Shown: positions 49,894 through 61,461, numbered from the stretch's first letter. The stretch is 64,000 nt of DNA from Enterobacter cancerogenus (GCF_019047785.1 NZ_CP077290.1:930001-994000), one strand, 5' to 3'. Made by a program: numbers and translations. The notes: a model not told the origin generated them from the letters alone.

Positions 49894-50763
49894 TTTCGCC
49901 GCAAGATCGAAGTTGGCGCGACTGAAACGCCCGGTATTGACCAGTTGCGCGACTTCATCCCAGAGCAAGTAGAGCCAGCGCCGCCACAGGAAGGCCTCTG
50001 CCACCGGCGCGCGCTGCAAGTAGTGCCAGAGTAAACCTTCTGCCGCGCCGCTGTCGCTTAGCCTGAACAACTCGTACTCACGCGGTGCCCAAAGCATGAT
50101 GCCCGGCCCGACCATTGCCAGCAGTTGGTCGCTGCGCGGATCTTTAAGCATGCTGCGCAGGGTAAAATTACCGTGTACCAGCACACAGTTGTCGTTAAAA
50201 CCTTCGAACAGGGCCGGCAGGCATTCCCGGGTGCGGAACAGAATGCGTTTGTCCTGCATGGTTAAACCGGTGTTGTTGAACTGGTTTAAGGTTCCCCACA
50301 GCACCTCAATGCGCTGGCGATACCAGAGCGGCCACAGGTTCTCCTGCGTGCTGTCGACCGGGCCAACGAGACCACGGCTGTCCTGCCGGTGCCAGGCGAG
50401 CAGCGCTTCCACAATCTGGTCTTTTAACTGCTCCCAGCGCTCTGGCGTGCGCGCCGGGGCTTCCACCGGGACACCGCGTAACCGCTCAATCAACAACACG
50501 TCCGGGCCGGGATGTTCTTCATGGGTCATCACACCGTAGACTGTCGGCATACGGACCGTCCCTTCGCGCGCCAGCATCGACATTTTCCAGGCCAGCTGTC
50601 GGGCAACGCCCGGCGAGGAAAAACTCCTCGCCATTAGCGGCATCGGGTTTCCCTGACTGTCATACAACGCCCAAAGCGCGGTATCGGCCTTTTCATTCAC
50701 GCACTCCACCCGGCTTAATGTCTCCCCGAGCAGATGGCTGAGTTCGGCACGCAGTTGTTCCAT
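49870..50763 (-). CDS. ycbJ: YcbJ, phosphotransferase/kinase-fold protein of unknown function
   Basis: A 297-residue cytosolic protein resembling the aminoglycoside phosphotransferase/choline kinase fold. An N-lobe around residues 25-95 is followed by a C-lobe with VLVHGNFTLRSML near 195-206, where active enzymes have HGD...N. The segment AMVGPGIMLWAPREYELFRL (about 216-235) sits where the metal-binding Asp is expected but has none. Both catalytic acids seem missing, as in what I recall of the E. coli homologue. Function is unknown. It converges on elyC with a 24-bp overlap and is separated from kdsB by about 140 bp. Confidence 0.85.
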   Translation of the reverse strand: MEQLRAELSHLLGETLSRVECVNEKADTALWALYDSQGNPMPLMARSFSSPGVARQLAWKMSMLAREGTVRMPTVYGVMTHEEHPGPDVLLIERLRGVPVEAPARTPERWEQLKDQIVEALLAWHRQDSRGLVGPVDSTQENLWPLWYRQRIEVLWGTLNQFNNTGLTMQDKRILFRTRECLPALFEGFNDNCVLVHGNFTLRSMLKDPRSDQLLAMVGPGIMLWAPREYELFRLSDSGAAEGLLWHYLQRAPVAEAFLWRRWLYLLWDEVAQLVNTGRFSRANFDLAAKSLLPWLA

Positions 50764-50874
50764 ATGAGATTACCCCCATTAAGACTACTGCTTTTATAAT
50801 GAGCGCGTCAGGGAAAGATGTCACCCGATAGAGATCAATTAAGGCACTGAAAAGGGAAATAACCTGGCGGGAAA

Positions 50875-50898
50875 CTGTCCCCCCAGGCGGGGGGACGA
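50875..50898 (-). terminator. possible kdsB terminator hairpin
   Basis: GTCCCCCC (50877-50884), AGGC and GGGGGGAC (50889-50896) form a perfect, very GC-rich 8-bp stem 10 bp after the kdsB stop. There is no clear T run after it on the minus strand, so intrinsic termination is uncertain. Confidence 0.5.
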
Positions 50899-50906
50899 CG
50901 GAAAAA

Positions 50907-51832
<926 letters not shown>

Positions 51833-51877
51833 AGTTCCTCCGTAGGGGTAATCGCTAAATCTTAACACATTCCTTTT

Positions 51878-53107
51878 TCAGGGAGTGCCTGTTTCCCAGC
51901 CATGTCGACAGGCGTTAAACAGCCCGTCGGGCAGACGCTCCAGCGTCACGCGGTGGGCGTCCTGCCAGCGCGCAAACTCGCTAATCGCGGACGTTAATCC
52001 TTTTTCTAAGGTCGCGGTGACTTTCACGCCGTCCTCAAGGTAAAGCGCAATGATTTCAAGCGTGCCGGTTTTACGGTGCATTTTGGCATCCATCCGCCCG
52101 ACAAGCTGCCCTTTGTGCAGTAACGGTAACACGAAGTAACCGAACTGGCGTTTCGGTGCCGGGGTATAGCACTCCAGCCGGTAGCTGAAATTAAAGAGCT
52201 GCTCAGCCCGTTTTCTGTCCCAGACTACCGGGTCGAATGGCGAGAGTACCGCGCTGTGGGTTGCCTGCAGTTTGCCATCAAGCGCCTGTGGCAGCAGCGG
52301 GAGGAGATCCGCATGCAGCCACATTTCGCCCAGCGTGTCCACCGAAACGGGGACGACGCGCTGCTCCTGCTGCCACCTCTCCAGCAGCGGTTTCAGCGCT
52401 GGCTGGCGAAGACGATAGTAATCCGCCAGCCATTGCGGGCGGAAAATCCCCAGGCTGCGGGCGCTGTTCTCAAGCATGACGGCCTCAGCCGCCTCCTGAG
52501 TGAGGAGATCGCGCAGGTCGTCCCAGTGCGGCATCACGCGGTGCGTCAGGTCATATACACGCTGAAAGTTACGCCGCTCAATCACCATGACTTTGCCGGA
52601 AGTAAATAACCCTTCCAGATGACGTTTGTGCGGCTTCCATTCCCACCAGCCGCTGGCCCCTTTACGGGGATGTTCAAAATCAGCGGACCGTACCGGCCCC
52701 TTCTCCTGAATATGCGCGATCAGTTGCTCAATTTCAGCGGCGTGCTCCAGCATCCACTCCTGGCGGTATTTCCAGCCCATCTTATCCGGGGAGAGCATCC
52801 GATGGCGGACCAGCGCGAAGTCGCTGCGCGGAAGGAAACAGGCCTCGTGCGCCCAATATTCCATCAGCTCGCCCTGCCTGAGGGCGTTGTCGAGCCACTG
52901 AGGCTGATAGTTCCCCAGACGGCTAAACAGCACCAGATAAGGGCTGCGCGCCACGATATTGATGGTTTCGATTTGCAGTAGCGACATGCGCTGCACGGTA
53001 GAGAGAATATCAGTGGGCTGAGCGCGACGACGCGGCTTTTTCAAAAGCCCCTGCGCGGCAAGGTGAAGATGACGTGCGGCTGAAAGCGAGAGTTGCGGTA
53101 AAGACAT
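51878..53107 (-). CDS. ycaQ: DNA interstrand crosslink glycosylase YcaQ (AlkX)
   Basis: A 409-residue HTH_42-family DNA glycosylase. E. coli YcaQ removes bulky N7-alkylguanines and unhooks interstrand crosslinks such as those from nitrogen mustard. Tandem winged-helix domains fill the N-terminal half. The motif at residues 45-47 here is Q-I-E (in SLLQIETINIV), where I recall Q-I-D in E. coli. ADFEHPRKGASGWWEWKPHK and HSAVLSPFDPVVWDR are conserved. I choose the ATG at 53107 (MSLPQLSLSAARHLHL). Divergence from E. coli is highest in the middle and C-terminal parts. Confidence 0.92.
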   Translation of the reverse strand: MSLPQLSLSAARHLHLAAQGLLKKPRRRAQPTDILSTVQRMSLLQIETINIVARSPYLVLFSRLGNYQPQWLDNALRQGELMEYWAHEACFLPRSDFALVRHRMLSPDKMGWKYRQEWMLEHAAEIEQLIAHIQEKGPVRSADFEHPRKGASGWWEWKPHKRHLEGLFTSGKVMVIERRNFQRVYDLTHRVMPHWDDLRDLLTQEAAEAVMLENSARSLGIFRPQWLADYYRLRQPALKPLLERWQQEQRVVPVSVDTLGEMWLHADLLPLLPQALDGKLQATHSAVLSPFDPVVWDRKRAEQLFNFSYRLECYTPAPKRQFGYFVLPLLHKGQLVGRMDAKMHRKTGTLEIIALYLEDGVKVTATLEKGLTSAISEFARWQDAHRVTLERLPDGLFNACRHGWETGTP

Positions 53108-53151
53108 GCGTTTTCCTGTCCGTAAAAGCGCCACCAGAACCGCAGTTGCTG

Positions 53152-54129
53152 TTAATGCACTAACGCAATCAGTTCTTTAAGCAGTTGCTCCGGTTGCTCG
53201 CCGCTAAGCTCAGCGTCAACCGGCAGATACCACCAGTTTTCTTTCGCGAAGGCACGGCATTTCACCGCGTCTTTTTCGGTCATGATCAGCGTCTGCTCAG
53301 GCGACGCCAGGGCGTTAACCTGCTCCGATATCAGCGCCTGATGGTCGGCTAGCGGAACACGCTTTTCAAGTTTTGCGCCGCACTGTTCCAGCGTCGCGAA
53401 GAAACGCGGAGGATGGCCGATGCCCGCCATCGCCACCAGTGACGTCAGTTGGGCGACCGCTTTCCTTTCACCGGTAAGCAGATTTACCGCCAGCCCCGGA
53501 TGAAGGTGCATCGGGATCTCCCCCGCTCTGGCTTCACCGCCGTTGACAATAACCGCATCAACGCTTTTCAGGCGAGAGGCTCGCTCACGCATTGGCCCGG
53601 CCGGTAACCACCAGCCGTTCCCGAAACGGCGAACACCGTCAATCACAACAATCTCTTTGTCACGCGCAAGGGCATAATGCTGCAGGCCATCGTCAGTGAT
53701 GACAATCTGAACCGGATGTTCTGCCAACAGGGCCTGCACGGCCTCGCTGCGCACCGGCGAGACTGCTACCGGCGCGTGGGTACGCTGAAAAATCAGCACC
53801 GGCTCATCACCCGCTTCGGCGGTAGTGGTGTCAGGGGTCAGCAGCAACGGATACTGCACCGCATTTCCGCCATACCCCCGCGACACAACCCCGGCGCGGA
53901 TACCGCGTTTTTGCAATTGCTCTACCAGCCAGATCACCACCGGCGTTTTACCGTTTCCGCCTGCGGTTAAATTCCCCACCACAACAACCGGCACCGGCGC
54001 TCGCCATGCACGTTTCAGCCCAAGCCGGTACAGCAAGCGAATAGCACCGCTCACCAGGCCATACAGCCAGGAGAGCGGCAGCAGCAGTCGCCAGAGAGGA
54101 GATTCACCTGACCAGATGCGTGCAATCAT
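53152..54129 (-). CDS. lpxK: tetraacyldisaccharide 4'-kinase
   Basis: Phosphorylates the 4' position of the lipid A precursor at the inner membrane, the sixth step of the Raetz pathway. A 325-residue P-loop enzyme. A membrane-associated N-terminal segment ([22 protein letters not shown]) precedes Walker [13 protein letters not shown] near residue 52, and DDGLQHYAL near 138 is conserved in the family. Its first 4 bp overlap the end of msbA, coupling the kinase to the lipid A flippase. ycaQ follows 44 bp later. Confidence 0.97.
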   Translation of the reverse strand: MIARIWSGESPLWRLLLPLSWLYGLVSGAIRLLYRLGLKRAWRAPVPVVVVGNLTAGGNGKTPVVIWLVEQLQKRGIRAGVVSRGYGGNAVQYPLLLTPDTTTAEAGDEPVLIFQRTHAPVAVSPVRSEAVQALLAEHPVQIVITDDGLQHYALARDKEIVVIDGVRRFGNGWWLPAGPMRERASRLKSVDAVIVNGGEARAGEIPMHLHPGLAVNLLTGERKAVAQLTSLVAMAGIGHPPRFFATLEQCGAKLEKRVPLADHQALISEQVNALASPEQTLIMTEKDAVKCRAFAKENWWYLPVDAELSGEQPEQLLKELIALVH

Positions 54130-55874
54130 TGACCAAACTGCATCTTATGAAGCTGGGCATACACGCCGCGGTGAGCCAGCAGATCCGCATGGCTGCCGCG
54201 TTCAACGAGAACGCCATCTTCAACGACAACAATTTCGTCAGCCTTTTCAATGGTCGACAGACGGTGCGCAATGACCAGCGACGTACGGTTCTTTTGCAGC
54301 TCATCCAGCGCGGACTGGATGGCACGCTCAGACTCGGTATCCAGCGCAGAGGTGGCTTCATCAAGGATCAGGATTGGGCTGTCGCGCAGCAGGGCACGCG
54401 CAATGGCAATACGCTGGCGCTGACCACCAGAGAGCAGAACGCCGTTCTCGCCGATGATCGTATCCAGGCCGTTATCCATCTTGTTGATAAAGTCCATGGC
54501 ATAGGCCATGCGAGCGGCGTTTTCGATCTGCTCGCGGCTGTACTCTTCCGTACGCGCATACGCAATGTTGTTGGCAACCGTGTCGTTAAACAGATGTACG
54601 TTCTGGGAAACCAGCGCAACCTGGTTACGCAGCGACTGCAGGGTATATTCCCGCAGATCGTGACCGTCCAGCAGAATCTCGCCCTGGTCGATGTCGTAGA
54701 AGCGGGTGATCAGGCTGGCAATCGTTGATTTACCGGAGCCAGAACGCCCAACCAGCGCAACGGTTTTACCCGCCGGGAGGTTAAGGCTGATATCACGCAG
54801 CGCAGGCGTTTCGCGGCCAGGATAGGTGAAAGTGACGTTGCGGAACTCAAGGTCTCCTTTGGCGCGGACAATTTCGCGCGTACCTTCGTCTTTTTCCTGC
54901 TCGGAATCGAGGATGCTGAACAAGGTCTGGCACGCCGCCATCCCGCGCTGGAACTGCGCGTTGACGTTAGTCAGCGATTTCAGCGGACGCATCAGCGCAA
55001 TCATAGACGAGAAGACAACGGTAATTGTACCTGCCGTCAGGGTATCCATCACGCTCGGGAAGCTCGCCGCATACAGAACAAAGGCCAGCGCCAGAGAAGC
55101 AATCAGCTGAATAATCGGATCGGAAATGGAAGAGGCCGACACCATCTTCATCCCCTGCAGACGCATTTTATTGCTGACCTTATCAAAACGTTTGGTTTCG
55201 ACTTCCTGGCCACCAAATATCAACACTTCTTTATGACCTTTGAGCATCTGCTCTGCGCTGGTAGTCACCTGCCCCATCGTATTCTGCATGTTTTTACTGA
55301 TATTGCGGAAACGCTTAGAAACAAGGCGGATAGCGAACGAAACAATCGGCGCTAAGACGATAAGAATGATCGACAGCTGCCAGCTGTAGTAGAACATCAT
55401 GATAAACAGGCCGATGATCGAAGCACCTTCACGCACCACGGTGATCAACGCGCTGGACGAGGAAGAGGCAACCTGTTCTGAATCATAGGTAATACGCGAC
55501 AGCAATGTGCCGGTAGACTGCTTGTCAAAGAATGCGACCGGCATGCCCATCATGTGGCTGAACAGTCGACGACGCATGGTCATTACCACTTTTCCCGATA
55601 CCCAGGAGATGCAGTAGCTGGAGACGTAGCTGGTGATACCGCGCAGGATCATCAGGCCAATAACCACCAGCGGCATCCATAGCAGCACCGATCGATCTGT
55701 TTTACCAAAACCGTCATCCAGTAACGGTTTAAGAAGCGATAGCATAAAGGTATCGCTGGCTGCGTTGAGGATTAACGCTACGCCCGCCACGATCAAGCCT
55801 GATTTAAAAGGTGCAATCATCGGCCAGAGTCGGCGGAACGTTTGCCACGTGGAGAGATCTTTGTCGTTATGCAT
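54126..55874 (-). CDS. msbA: lipid A export ABC transporter MsbA
   Basis: A 582-residue half-transporter that homodimerises to flip core-lipid A across the inner membrane. Six membrane helices span about residues 20-320. The ATPase domain then shows Walker [10 protein letters not shown] near 376, the signature LLSGGQRQR near 480, Walker [13 protein letters not shown] near 500 and the switch His in VIAHRLST. Length equals E. coli MsbA. It overlaps lpxK by 4 bp and follows ycaI after 36 bp. Confidence 0.98.
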   Translation of the reverse strand: MHNDKDLSTWQTFRRLWPMIAPFKSGLIVAGVALILNAASDTFMLSLLKPLLDDGFGKTDRSVLLWMPLVVIGLMILRGITSYVSSYCISWVSGKVVMTMRRRLFSHMMGMPVAFFDKQSTGTLLSRITYDSEQVASSSSSALITVVREGASIIGLFIMMFYYSWQLSIILIVLAPIVSFAIRLVSKRFRNISKNMQNTMGQVTTSAEQMLKGHKEVLIFGGQEVETKRFDKVSNKMRLQGMKMVSASSISDPIIQLIASLALAFVLYAASFPSVMDTLTAGTITVVFSSMIALMRPLKSLTNVNAQFQRGMAACQTLFSILDSEQEKDEGTREIVRAKGDLEFRNVTFTYPGRETPALRDISLNLPAGKTVALVGRSGSGKSTIASLITRFYDIDQGEILLDGHDLREYTLQSLRNQVALVSQNVHLFNDTVANNIAYARTEEYSREQIENAARMAYAMDFINKMDNGLDTIIGENGVLLSGGQRQRIAIARALLRDSPILILDEATSALDTESERAIQSALDELQKNRTSLVIAHRLSTIEKADEIVVVEDGVLVERGSHADLLAHRGVYAQLHKMQFGQ

Positions 55875-55910
55875 TCAAAAAACCAGCATTTGTTGAAATA
55901 GCCGCATATT

Positions 55911-58175
55911 CTACCCGTTATCTACGCGCACGCCAAACCACTGATGATACCAACGAGTTAAACAGCCATCCCGTAACCGTCGGATTTGCGTGCCGTGTAG
56001 CGAAAATGTTACCGAAATTTGCCCGGAATGCGGCGTGTCAAACCAGGCATATCCCTCTTTCCTGTAGCGCCTGACCACTTTCGCTGAAGGAAAATGCCAG
56101 GCGTTATAACGCGCCGCGGAAGCTAACGCTATTTTGCCTTCAACACGCTGCACCATGGGGGCAAATGACGATGTATTACTGCCATGGTGAGGTACCTGAA
56201 TCAGTGTAGACGTAAGATCGCGCCAGCGATGGCTCAGCATCGCCTGTTCAGACGCTGCCTCAATATCCCCTGTCAGAAGCACGCTTTGCTCACCATCATC
56301 AATTTTAACAACGCAGGAGCGATTATTGCCCTTCCCCACAAAGCCCGCCGGAGGCCAGTGCACGGTAAAGATTAAGCCCTGCCACTGCCACCGCTGCCCA
56401 CGAAAGCATGGAAGATGTCCGGCCCACCCCAACGGGCTTCTGACCCACAGCTGTGGCCACGTTTTCTGCAAAGATGCTAACCCTCCAGCGTGATCGAGGT
56501 GCTCGTGGCTGAGGACAATCCCTTCTGGTTTCAGGTTATGCCAGCGTAGCCAGGGAATGATGAGCTGCTGGCCGCTGTCTCCCCCGGGCCAGGCGAGACC
56601 TGTATCGTACAGGATCGCTTTGCCGTGGCGTTCCACCACCATCGCCAGCCCCTGTCCGACATCCAGCATATGCAGGGTCCAGCCCGCGTTTTTATCCATG
56701 CGCCAGAGTGGAAATGCCAGCATCACGCTTGTGGCCAGACACACCGCAGGAACAACACGCCATGCACGGAAACGCCACCCAATCAGGGCAAACCAGGGGA
56801 ATAAGGTGAGATATTGCCAGCGCTGATCGACCCCCTGCCAGCCATCCGGCAAGCGCATTAACAGCCAGAAGAGCACACCGAGGGATTTATCCGCGGCAAA
56901 CCAGATTATGGTTTCCAGCGAGGTCAGCGGAAGTAAATGCAGTGCCATGCCGAGCAGAATCAACGGGACCGAAACAAACGTCACCAGCGGCACGGCAAAA
57001 AGGTTTGCCACCAGCGAGGAGAGACTCACGCCGTGAAATATCAATACCTGCAGCGGCAGAAGCAGCACCAGCATTCCCGCCTGCAGGTGAACCAGATTCA
57101 CGATTGGGCGTAACCGACGGCTCCAGCGCCAGTCTGGCAACGGCAGCCACTGGAACCAGAAAATTAACGCGGCTACGGCAAAAGCCGACAGCGCAAAGCT
57201 TTGTGACAGCACGGCCAGCGGGTCGAGGATCAAAAACATTGCGACACAGCTCAGCCAGACCTGCCAGGAGGACCACTGGCGGCCACTTATTCGCAGCGCG
57301 GCGAGCACGGCAAGCGAAACAGCCGTTCGCAATGCGGGCGGCTGCATGCCGGTAAGCCACGAATAAAACACAGCGAAGAGCAGCCCCGCCAGCACCGGTA
57401 CCTGCCAGCAGATCAAGTGCACCGGTAATAAAAACTGAAGCCCCCGGGCGAGCAACCAGGCGAGGGATGCCGCCAGCGCAATGTGCAATCCTGATATCGC
57501 CATCAGATGCAGCGTCCCTGTCTCACGCATCAGGTCCTTTATTTCGCGCGTGACGTTAAGCCGCTCTCCCATCCCCAACCCCAACATTACCGGCCCCCAT
57601 ACATAGGATGTGAGCCTGTTTTGCAGTGATGTCAGATAGGTTGCGCGTAAACTGCAATGCGCGTCGACGATGGTGGCCTGAGTAAACCGCCCGCTCAGCG
57701 TTTGATGGCGGGCAATGGCGCTTTGCTGCGTGTCATAGCCTCCATCATTGAGTTCACCATGCACCGCCCGCAGGCGAAACGTCATGGCCCAGCGCTGTCC
57801 CACGCACACGGGCTGCGGCAGATAGTTTCCATACAGCGTGATACCCGTTGAGGCCCACCAGCGTTTTCCGTTCAGGGTAACGATCTTTCCCTGATGCATC
57901 GTTGCCCCATCGGTGGCGGTGATCATCACCTCGGCCTGCTGTGGCCCCGCGGTTAAATGCGCCATAGGCCAGACGCTTTCTTGCGCGGCGAGAATGCCCC
58001 AGCAAAAAAAGAGTAATCCTGCCCCCGTTAGTTTCAGTGCATTTTTTTTCTGAACGCCAAGTGCTACCCCGGCCGCAATCAACACCCAGACGCTATGAAG
58101 CCCTGGCAGTACGGGTAACCAATACAATGGAATAATGGCCAGTATGGCGCAGACGCTGATGACGGATATTCCCAC
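55911..58175 (-). CDS. ycaI: ComEC/Rec2-family membrane protein YcaI
   Basis: A 754-residue homologue of the DNA-uptake channel ComEC. The N-terminal soluble domain (about 60-170), a competence membrane domain with multiple helices (about 190-500) and a C-terminal metallo-beta-lactamase domain are all present. The metal motif VLSHEHLDHAGG is near residue 555. The gene looks intact. In E. coli a role in DNA uptake under Sxy/CRP control has been proposed; the Sxy gene is in this window. It lies upstream of msbA on the same strand. Confidence 0.94.
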   Translation of the reverse strand: MGISVISVCAILAIIPLYWLPVLPGLHSVWVLIAAGVALGVQKKNALKLTGAGLLFFCWGILAAQESVWPMAHLTAGPQQAEVMITATDGATMHQGKIVTLNGKRWWASTGITLYGNYLPQPVCVGQRWAMTFRLRAVHGELNDGGYDTQQSAIARHQTLSGRFTQATIVDAHCSLRATYLTSLQNRLTSYVWGPVMLGLGMGERLNVTREIKDLMRETGTLHLMAISGLHIALAASLAWLLARGLQFLLPVHLICWQVPVLAGLLFAVFYSWLTGMQPPALRTAVSLAVLAALRISGRQWSSWQVWLSCVAMFLILDPLAVLSQSFALSAFAVAALIFWFQWLPLPDWRWSRRLRPIVNLVHLQAGMLVLLLPLQVLIFHGVSLSSLVANLFAVPLVTFVSVPLILLGMALHLLPLTSLETIIWFAADKSLGVLFWLLMRLPDGWQGVDQRWQYLTLFPWFALIGWRFRAWRVVPAVCLATSVMLAFPLWRMDKNAGWTLHMLDVGQGLAMVVERHGKAILYDTGLAWPGGDSGQQLIIPWLRWHNLKPEGIVLSHEHLDHAGGLASLQKTWPQLWVRSPLGWAGHLPCFRGQRWQWQGLIFTVHWPPAGFVGKGNNRSCVVKIDDGEQSVLLTGDIEAASEQAMLSHRWRDLTSTLIQVPHHGSNTSSFAPMVQRVEGKIALASAARYNAWHFPSAKVVRRYRKEGYAWFDTPHSGQISVTFSLHGTQIRRLRDGCLTRWYHQWFGVRVDNG

Positions 58176-58330
58176 ATGTCCCTCCCTGTTTTGGGAAGTA
58201 TGCGGGCAGTTCAGGGCGTGGTCAGACAGAAAAAATGCACGTTACAGCCCTGGCTGTAAACTTTTTCACGCGTTTGCAGGAAGGACAGAAAGCGTTGCGA
58301 GGCGCCTTCAGGATCTAAGGCGAGAAAAAC

Positions 58331-58358
58331 AAAAAAAGCACCCGCAGGTGCTTTCTTT
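58331..58358 (-). terminator. ihfB terminator
   Basis: AAAGCACC (58335-58342), CGCA and GGTGCTTT (58347-58354) form the hairpin. On the minus strand it continues into TTTTTTTG and more T. It lies about 30 bp after the ihfB stop. Confidence 0.9.
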
Positions 58359-58386
58359 TAAACCCAGTTTAACCCGATGGCTAAAC

Positions 58387-58674
58387 TCAGTTACCGTAAA
58401 TATTGGCGCGATCGCGCAGCTCTTTACCCGGCTTAAAGTGCGGAACGTACTTGCCTTCCAGCTCAACTTTATCGCCCGTCTTCGGGTTACGCCCGGTACG
58501 TGGTGCACGATAGTGCAGAGAAAAACTACCGAAACCGCGGATTTCAATGCGCTCGCCCTGGGCAAGAGTGGTGGCCATATGCTCCAGCATCTCTTTTACG
58601 GCATCTTCCACTGCCTTGGCAGGGATATGCGGTTGCTGACTGGCAAGTCTTTCAATCAATTCTGACTTGGTCAT
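58387..58674 (-). CDS. ihfB: integration host factor subunit beta
   Basis: A 95-residue HU-family DNA-bending protein. With IhfA it binds and sharply bends specific DNA in recombination, replication and transcription. The flexible arm with the intercalating proline is seen in [11 protein letters not shown] near residue 65. I use the ATG at 58674 ([12 protein letters not shown]); seven upstream in-frame residues are not part of the family. It has one extra C-terminal Asn relative to E. coli. It lies downstream of rpsA behind a hairpin. Confidence 0.98.
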   Translation of the reverse strand: MTKSELIERLASQQPHIPAKAVEDAVKEMLEHMATTLAQGERIEIRGFGSFSLHYRAPRTGRNPKTGDKVELEGKYVPHFKPGKELRDRANIYGN

Positions 58675-58719
58675 GATTCCTCCGGTTCCTTTCAAACCAA
58701 TTAGCTTAACAGCTCATTA

Positions 58720-58750
58720 AACAAGGGCGGCCGTAGCCGCCCTTTGTTAT
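58720..58750 (-). terminator. rpsA terminator upstream of ihfB
   Basis: AAGGGCGGC (58723-58731) and GCCGCCCTT (58736-58744) form a perfect 9-bp stem with a four-base loop. On the minus strand the following T tract is short and interrupted, so some read-through into ihfB is plausible. Confidence 0.75.
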
Positions 58751-58844
58751 TGATTACAGGATGAATCCTGCAATCTGTCAAGTCCGCCTCACATCCTTTG
58801 CGCTGTAAATGCTTTACAGGTCAAGAGAAGGAGAGAACCTGATA

Positions 58845-60518
58845 TTACTCGCCTTTAGCTGCTTTGAAAGCTTCAGCCATTGCGTTGTTAGAGAAGTTTG
58901 CATCTTCCTGTTTGTTAACAGTTGCGATTGCATCTTTCTCATCAGCTTCGTCTTTCGCACGAACAGACAGGCTGATTGCACGGTTCTTACGGTCAACACC
59001 GGTGAACTTAGCTTCAACGTCGTCACCAACGCTCAGAACCAGAGTTGCATCTTCAACGCGGTCACGTGAAGCTTCGGAAGCGCGCAGGTAACCTTCAACG
59101 CCGTCAGCCAGTTCTACGGTTGCGCCTTTAGCGTCAACTGCAGTCACTTTACCGTTTACGATTGCGCCTTTCTTGTTCAGTGCAACCCAGTTGTTGAACG
59201 GATCTTCTGCGAGCTGTTTAACGCCCAGGGAGATACGCTCACGTTCTGCGTCAACCTGCAGAACAACTGCAGCGATTTCGTCGCCTTTCTTGAATTCACG
59301 TACTGCTTCTTCGCCTGCAACGTTCCAGGAGATGTCAGACAGGTGAACCAGGCCATCGATGCCGCCGTCCAGGCCGATGAAGATACCGAAGTCAGTGATA
59401 GACTTGATTTTACCTTCAACACGGTCGCCCTTGTTGTGGGTTTCCGCGAACTGCTGCCATGGGTTGTTTTTGCACTGTTTCAGGCCCAGGGAGATACGAC
59501 GACGTTCTTCGTCGATATCCAGAACCATCACTTCCACTACATCACCAACGTTAACAACTTTGGATGGGTGGATGTTTTTGTTGGTCCAGTCCATTTCGGA
59601 AACGTGCACCAGACCTTCAACGCCTTCTTCGATTTCAACGAAGCAGCCGTAGTCAGTCAGGTTGGTAACGCGACCAGTCAGTTTAGTACCTTCTGGGTAA
59701 CGCTTAGCGATAGCTACCCATGGATCTTCGCCCAGCTGTTTCAGGCCGAGGGATACACGAGTACGCTCGCGGTCGAACTTCAGCACTTTAACAGTGATTT
59801 CGTCGCCCACGTTCACGATTTCGCTTGGGTGCTTAACGCGTTTCCACGCCATGTCGGTGATGTGCAGCAGGCCATCAACGCCGCCCAGGTCAACGAATGC
59901 GCCGTAGTCAGTGAGGTTCTTAACGATACCTTTGACTTCCATGCCTTCCTGCAGGTTTTCCAGCAGCTGATCGCGTTCTGCGCTGTTTTCGGATTCGATA
60001 ACGGCACGACGGGATACAACAACGTTGTTACGCTTCTGGTCCAGCTTGATTACTTTGAACTCAAGCTCTTTGCCTTCGAGGTGCAGGGTGTCACGGACTG
60101 GACGAACGTCTACCAGTGAACCTGGCAGGAACGCACGAATACCATTCAGCTCAACAGTGAAGCCACCTTTAACTTTGCCGTTGATAACACCGACCACAGT
60201 TTCAGCTTCTTCGTAAGCTTTCTCCAGCGTGATCCATGCTTCGTGACGTTTAGCTTTCTCACGAGACAGCAGGGTTTCGCCGAAGCCGTCTTCTACTGCG
60301 TCCAGTGCAACATCAACTTCGTCACCGACCTGGATTTCCAGCTCGCCCTGGGCGTTTTTGAACTGCTCAGCCGGAATGGCGGACTCAGATTTCAGACCGG
60401 CGTCAACCAGTACTACGTCTTTGTCGATAGCAACAACAACACCGCGAACGATGGAACCCGGACGGGTTTCGATTGTTTTTAAGGATTCTTCAAATAGTTG
60501 AGCAAAAGATTCAGTCAT
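58845..60518 (-). CDS. rpsA: 30S ribosomal protein S1
   Basis: A 557-residue protein with six S1 (OB-fold) repeats, which captures mRNA on the 30S subunit and helps initiation on structured messages. Repeats of the type [36 protein letters not shown] and [18 protein letters not shown] are evident. The start codon at 60518 lacks a canonical ribosome site (CTGAAGATTAAAC precedes it), a known feature of rpsA. Strong codon bias fits very high expression. It lies 111 bp downstream of cmk. Confidence 0.99.
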   Translation of the reverse strand: MTESFAQLFEESLKTIETRPGSIVRGVVVAIDKDVVLVDAGLKSESAIPAEQFKNAQGELEIQVGDEVDVALDAVEDGFGETLLSREKAKRHEAWITLEKAYEEAETVVGVINGKVKGGFTVELNGIRAFLPGSLVDVRPVRDTLHLEGKELEFKVIKLDQKRNNVVVSRRAVIESENSAERDQLLENLQEGMEVKGIVKNLTDYGAFVDLGGVDGLLHITDMAWKRVKHPSEIVNVGDEITVKVLKFDRERTRVSLGLKQLGEDPWVAIAKRYPEGTKLTGRVTNLTDYGCFVEIEEGVEGLVHVSEMDWTNKNIHPSKVVNVGDVVEVMVLDIDEERRRISLGLKQCKNNPWQQFAETHNKGDRVEGKIKSITDFGIFIGLDGGIDGLVHLSDISWNVAGEEAVREFKKGDEIAAVVLQVDAERERISLGVKQLAEDPFNNWVALNKKGAIVNGKVTAVDAKGATVELADGVEGYLRASEASRDRVEDATLVLSVGDDVEAKFTGVDRKNRAISLSVRAKDEADEKDAIATVNKQEDANFSNNAMAEAFKAAKGE

Positions 60519-60629
60519 GTTTAATCTTCAGGTTAATATTAACGTCCACCTGGCTCCGTGCCGGATGGGGTTGTTTCACATACCCGCCGTCAATCCTTTG
60601 CAGCGGGGGTACTGCTAAATCTGTCGCGA
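60519..60629 (-). promoter_or_regulatory. rpsA leader region
   Basis: The cmk-rpsA gap has several short GC-rich segments that can pair, and no Shine-Dalgarno sequence. In E. coli this leader folds into hairpins that recruit S1 and allow S1 to repress its own translation. The same role is inferred here from position and the matching sequence next to the start codon. Confidence 0.6.
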
Positions 60630-61313
60630 TTACGCGAGTGCCAGTTTTTGGCGCGCATATTGTAGCGCTTTTTCAATCACTTGCTCAATAGTTAAACTGG
60701 TGGAATCCAGAACTAATGCATCTTCTGCGGGAACAAGTGGGGCGACGGCGCGGTTACGATCGCGGTCATCGCGCTCTTTTATCTCGGATAAAAGGCGTTC
60801 AAAGTTAACACTAAACCCCTTTTCCTGCAACTGAAGCATGCGGCGTTGAGCACGTTCTTCCGAAGAGGCATCAAGGAAAATCTTCACCGGTGCATCAGGG
60901 AAAACCACCGTTCCCATGTCACGTCCGTCAGCAATCAGCCCAGGGGCCTCACGGAAACCTCGCTGGCGACGCAGCAGTGCTTCGCGTACGCGTGGGAACG
61001 CGGCGACCTGAGAGGCCGCATTCGCGACGTCCTGGGTGCGGATTTCACCGCTGACGTCTTCCCCTTCAAGGATCACTTCAAGATTGCCGTTGGTTGAGAC
61101 AAAACGGACATCCAGATGCGCGGCCAGGGGAACCAGGGCCTCTTCTGAGGCAACATCTACATGGTGATGCAGTGCAGCCAGAGCCAGCACGCGATAGATT
61201 GCTCCCGAATCTAAAAGATGCCATTGCAAGGCTTCTGCCATCGCTTTGCACAAGGTCCCTTTCCCTGCGCCACTTGGCCCATCAATGGTGATTACCGGGG
61301 CAACTGCCGTCAT
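60630..61313 (-). CDS. cmk: (d)CMP kinase
   Basis: Phosphorylates CMP and dCMP with ATP, supplying CDP/dCDP for nucleic acid and lipid synthesis. At 227 residues it is a P-loop nucleoside monophosphate kinase. Walker A is GPSGAGKGT near residue 12, and the CMP-binding and lid regions include [16 protein letters not shown] and [17 protein letters not shown]. Length equals E. coli Cmk. It is followed by rpsA on the same strand, the usual cmk-rpsA arrangement. Confidence 0.98.
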   Translation of the reverse strand: MTAVAPVITIDGPSGAGKGTLCKAMAEALQWHLLDSGAIYRVLALAALHHHVDVASEEALVPLAAHLDVRFVSTNGNLEVILEGEDVSGEIRTQDVANAASQVAAFPRVREALLRRQRGFREAPGLIADGRDMGTVVFPDAPVKIFLDASSEERAQRRMLQLQEKGFSVNFERLLSEIKERDDRDRNRAVAPLVPAEDALVLDSTSLTIEQVIEKALQYARQKLALA

Positions 61314-61461
61314 CGTTTTCTCCTTAATAAAGGCATACCGTTAACATAAACGCCGCGCATTATACGCGCCAATGTACGCAACTGTTACCTTTGCGTGCAA
61401 ATTACGGAATTAATGAAGCAGAGTGTAGAAGAAATGGACGGGAATGCGTGTCAGAAAGCGT

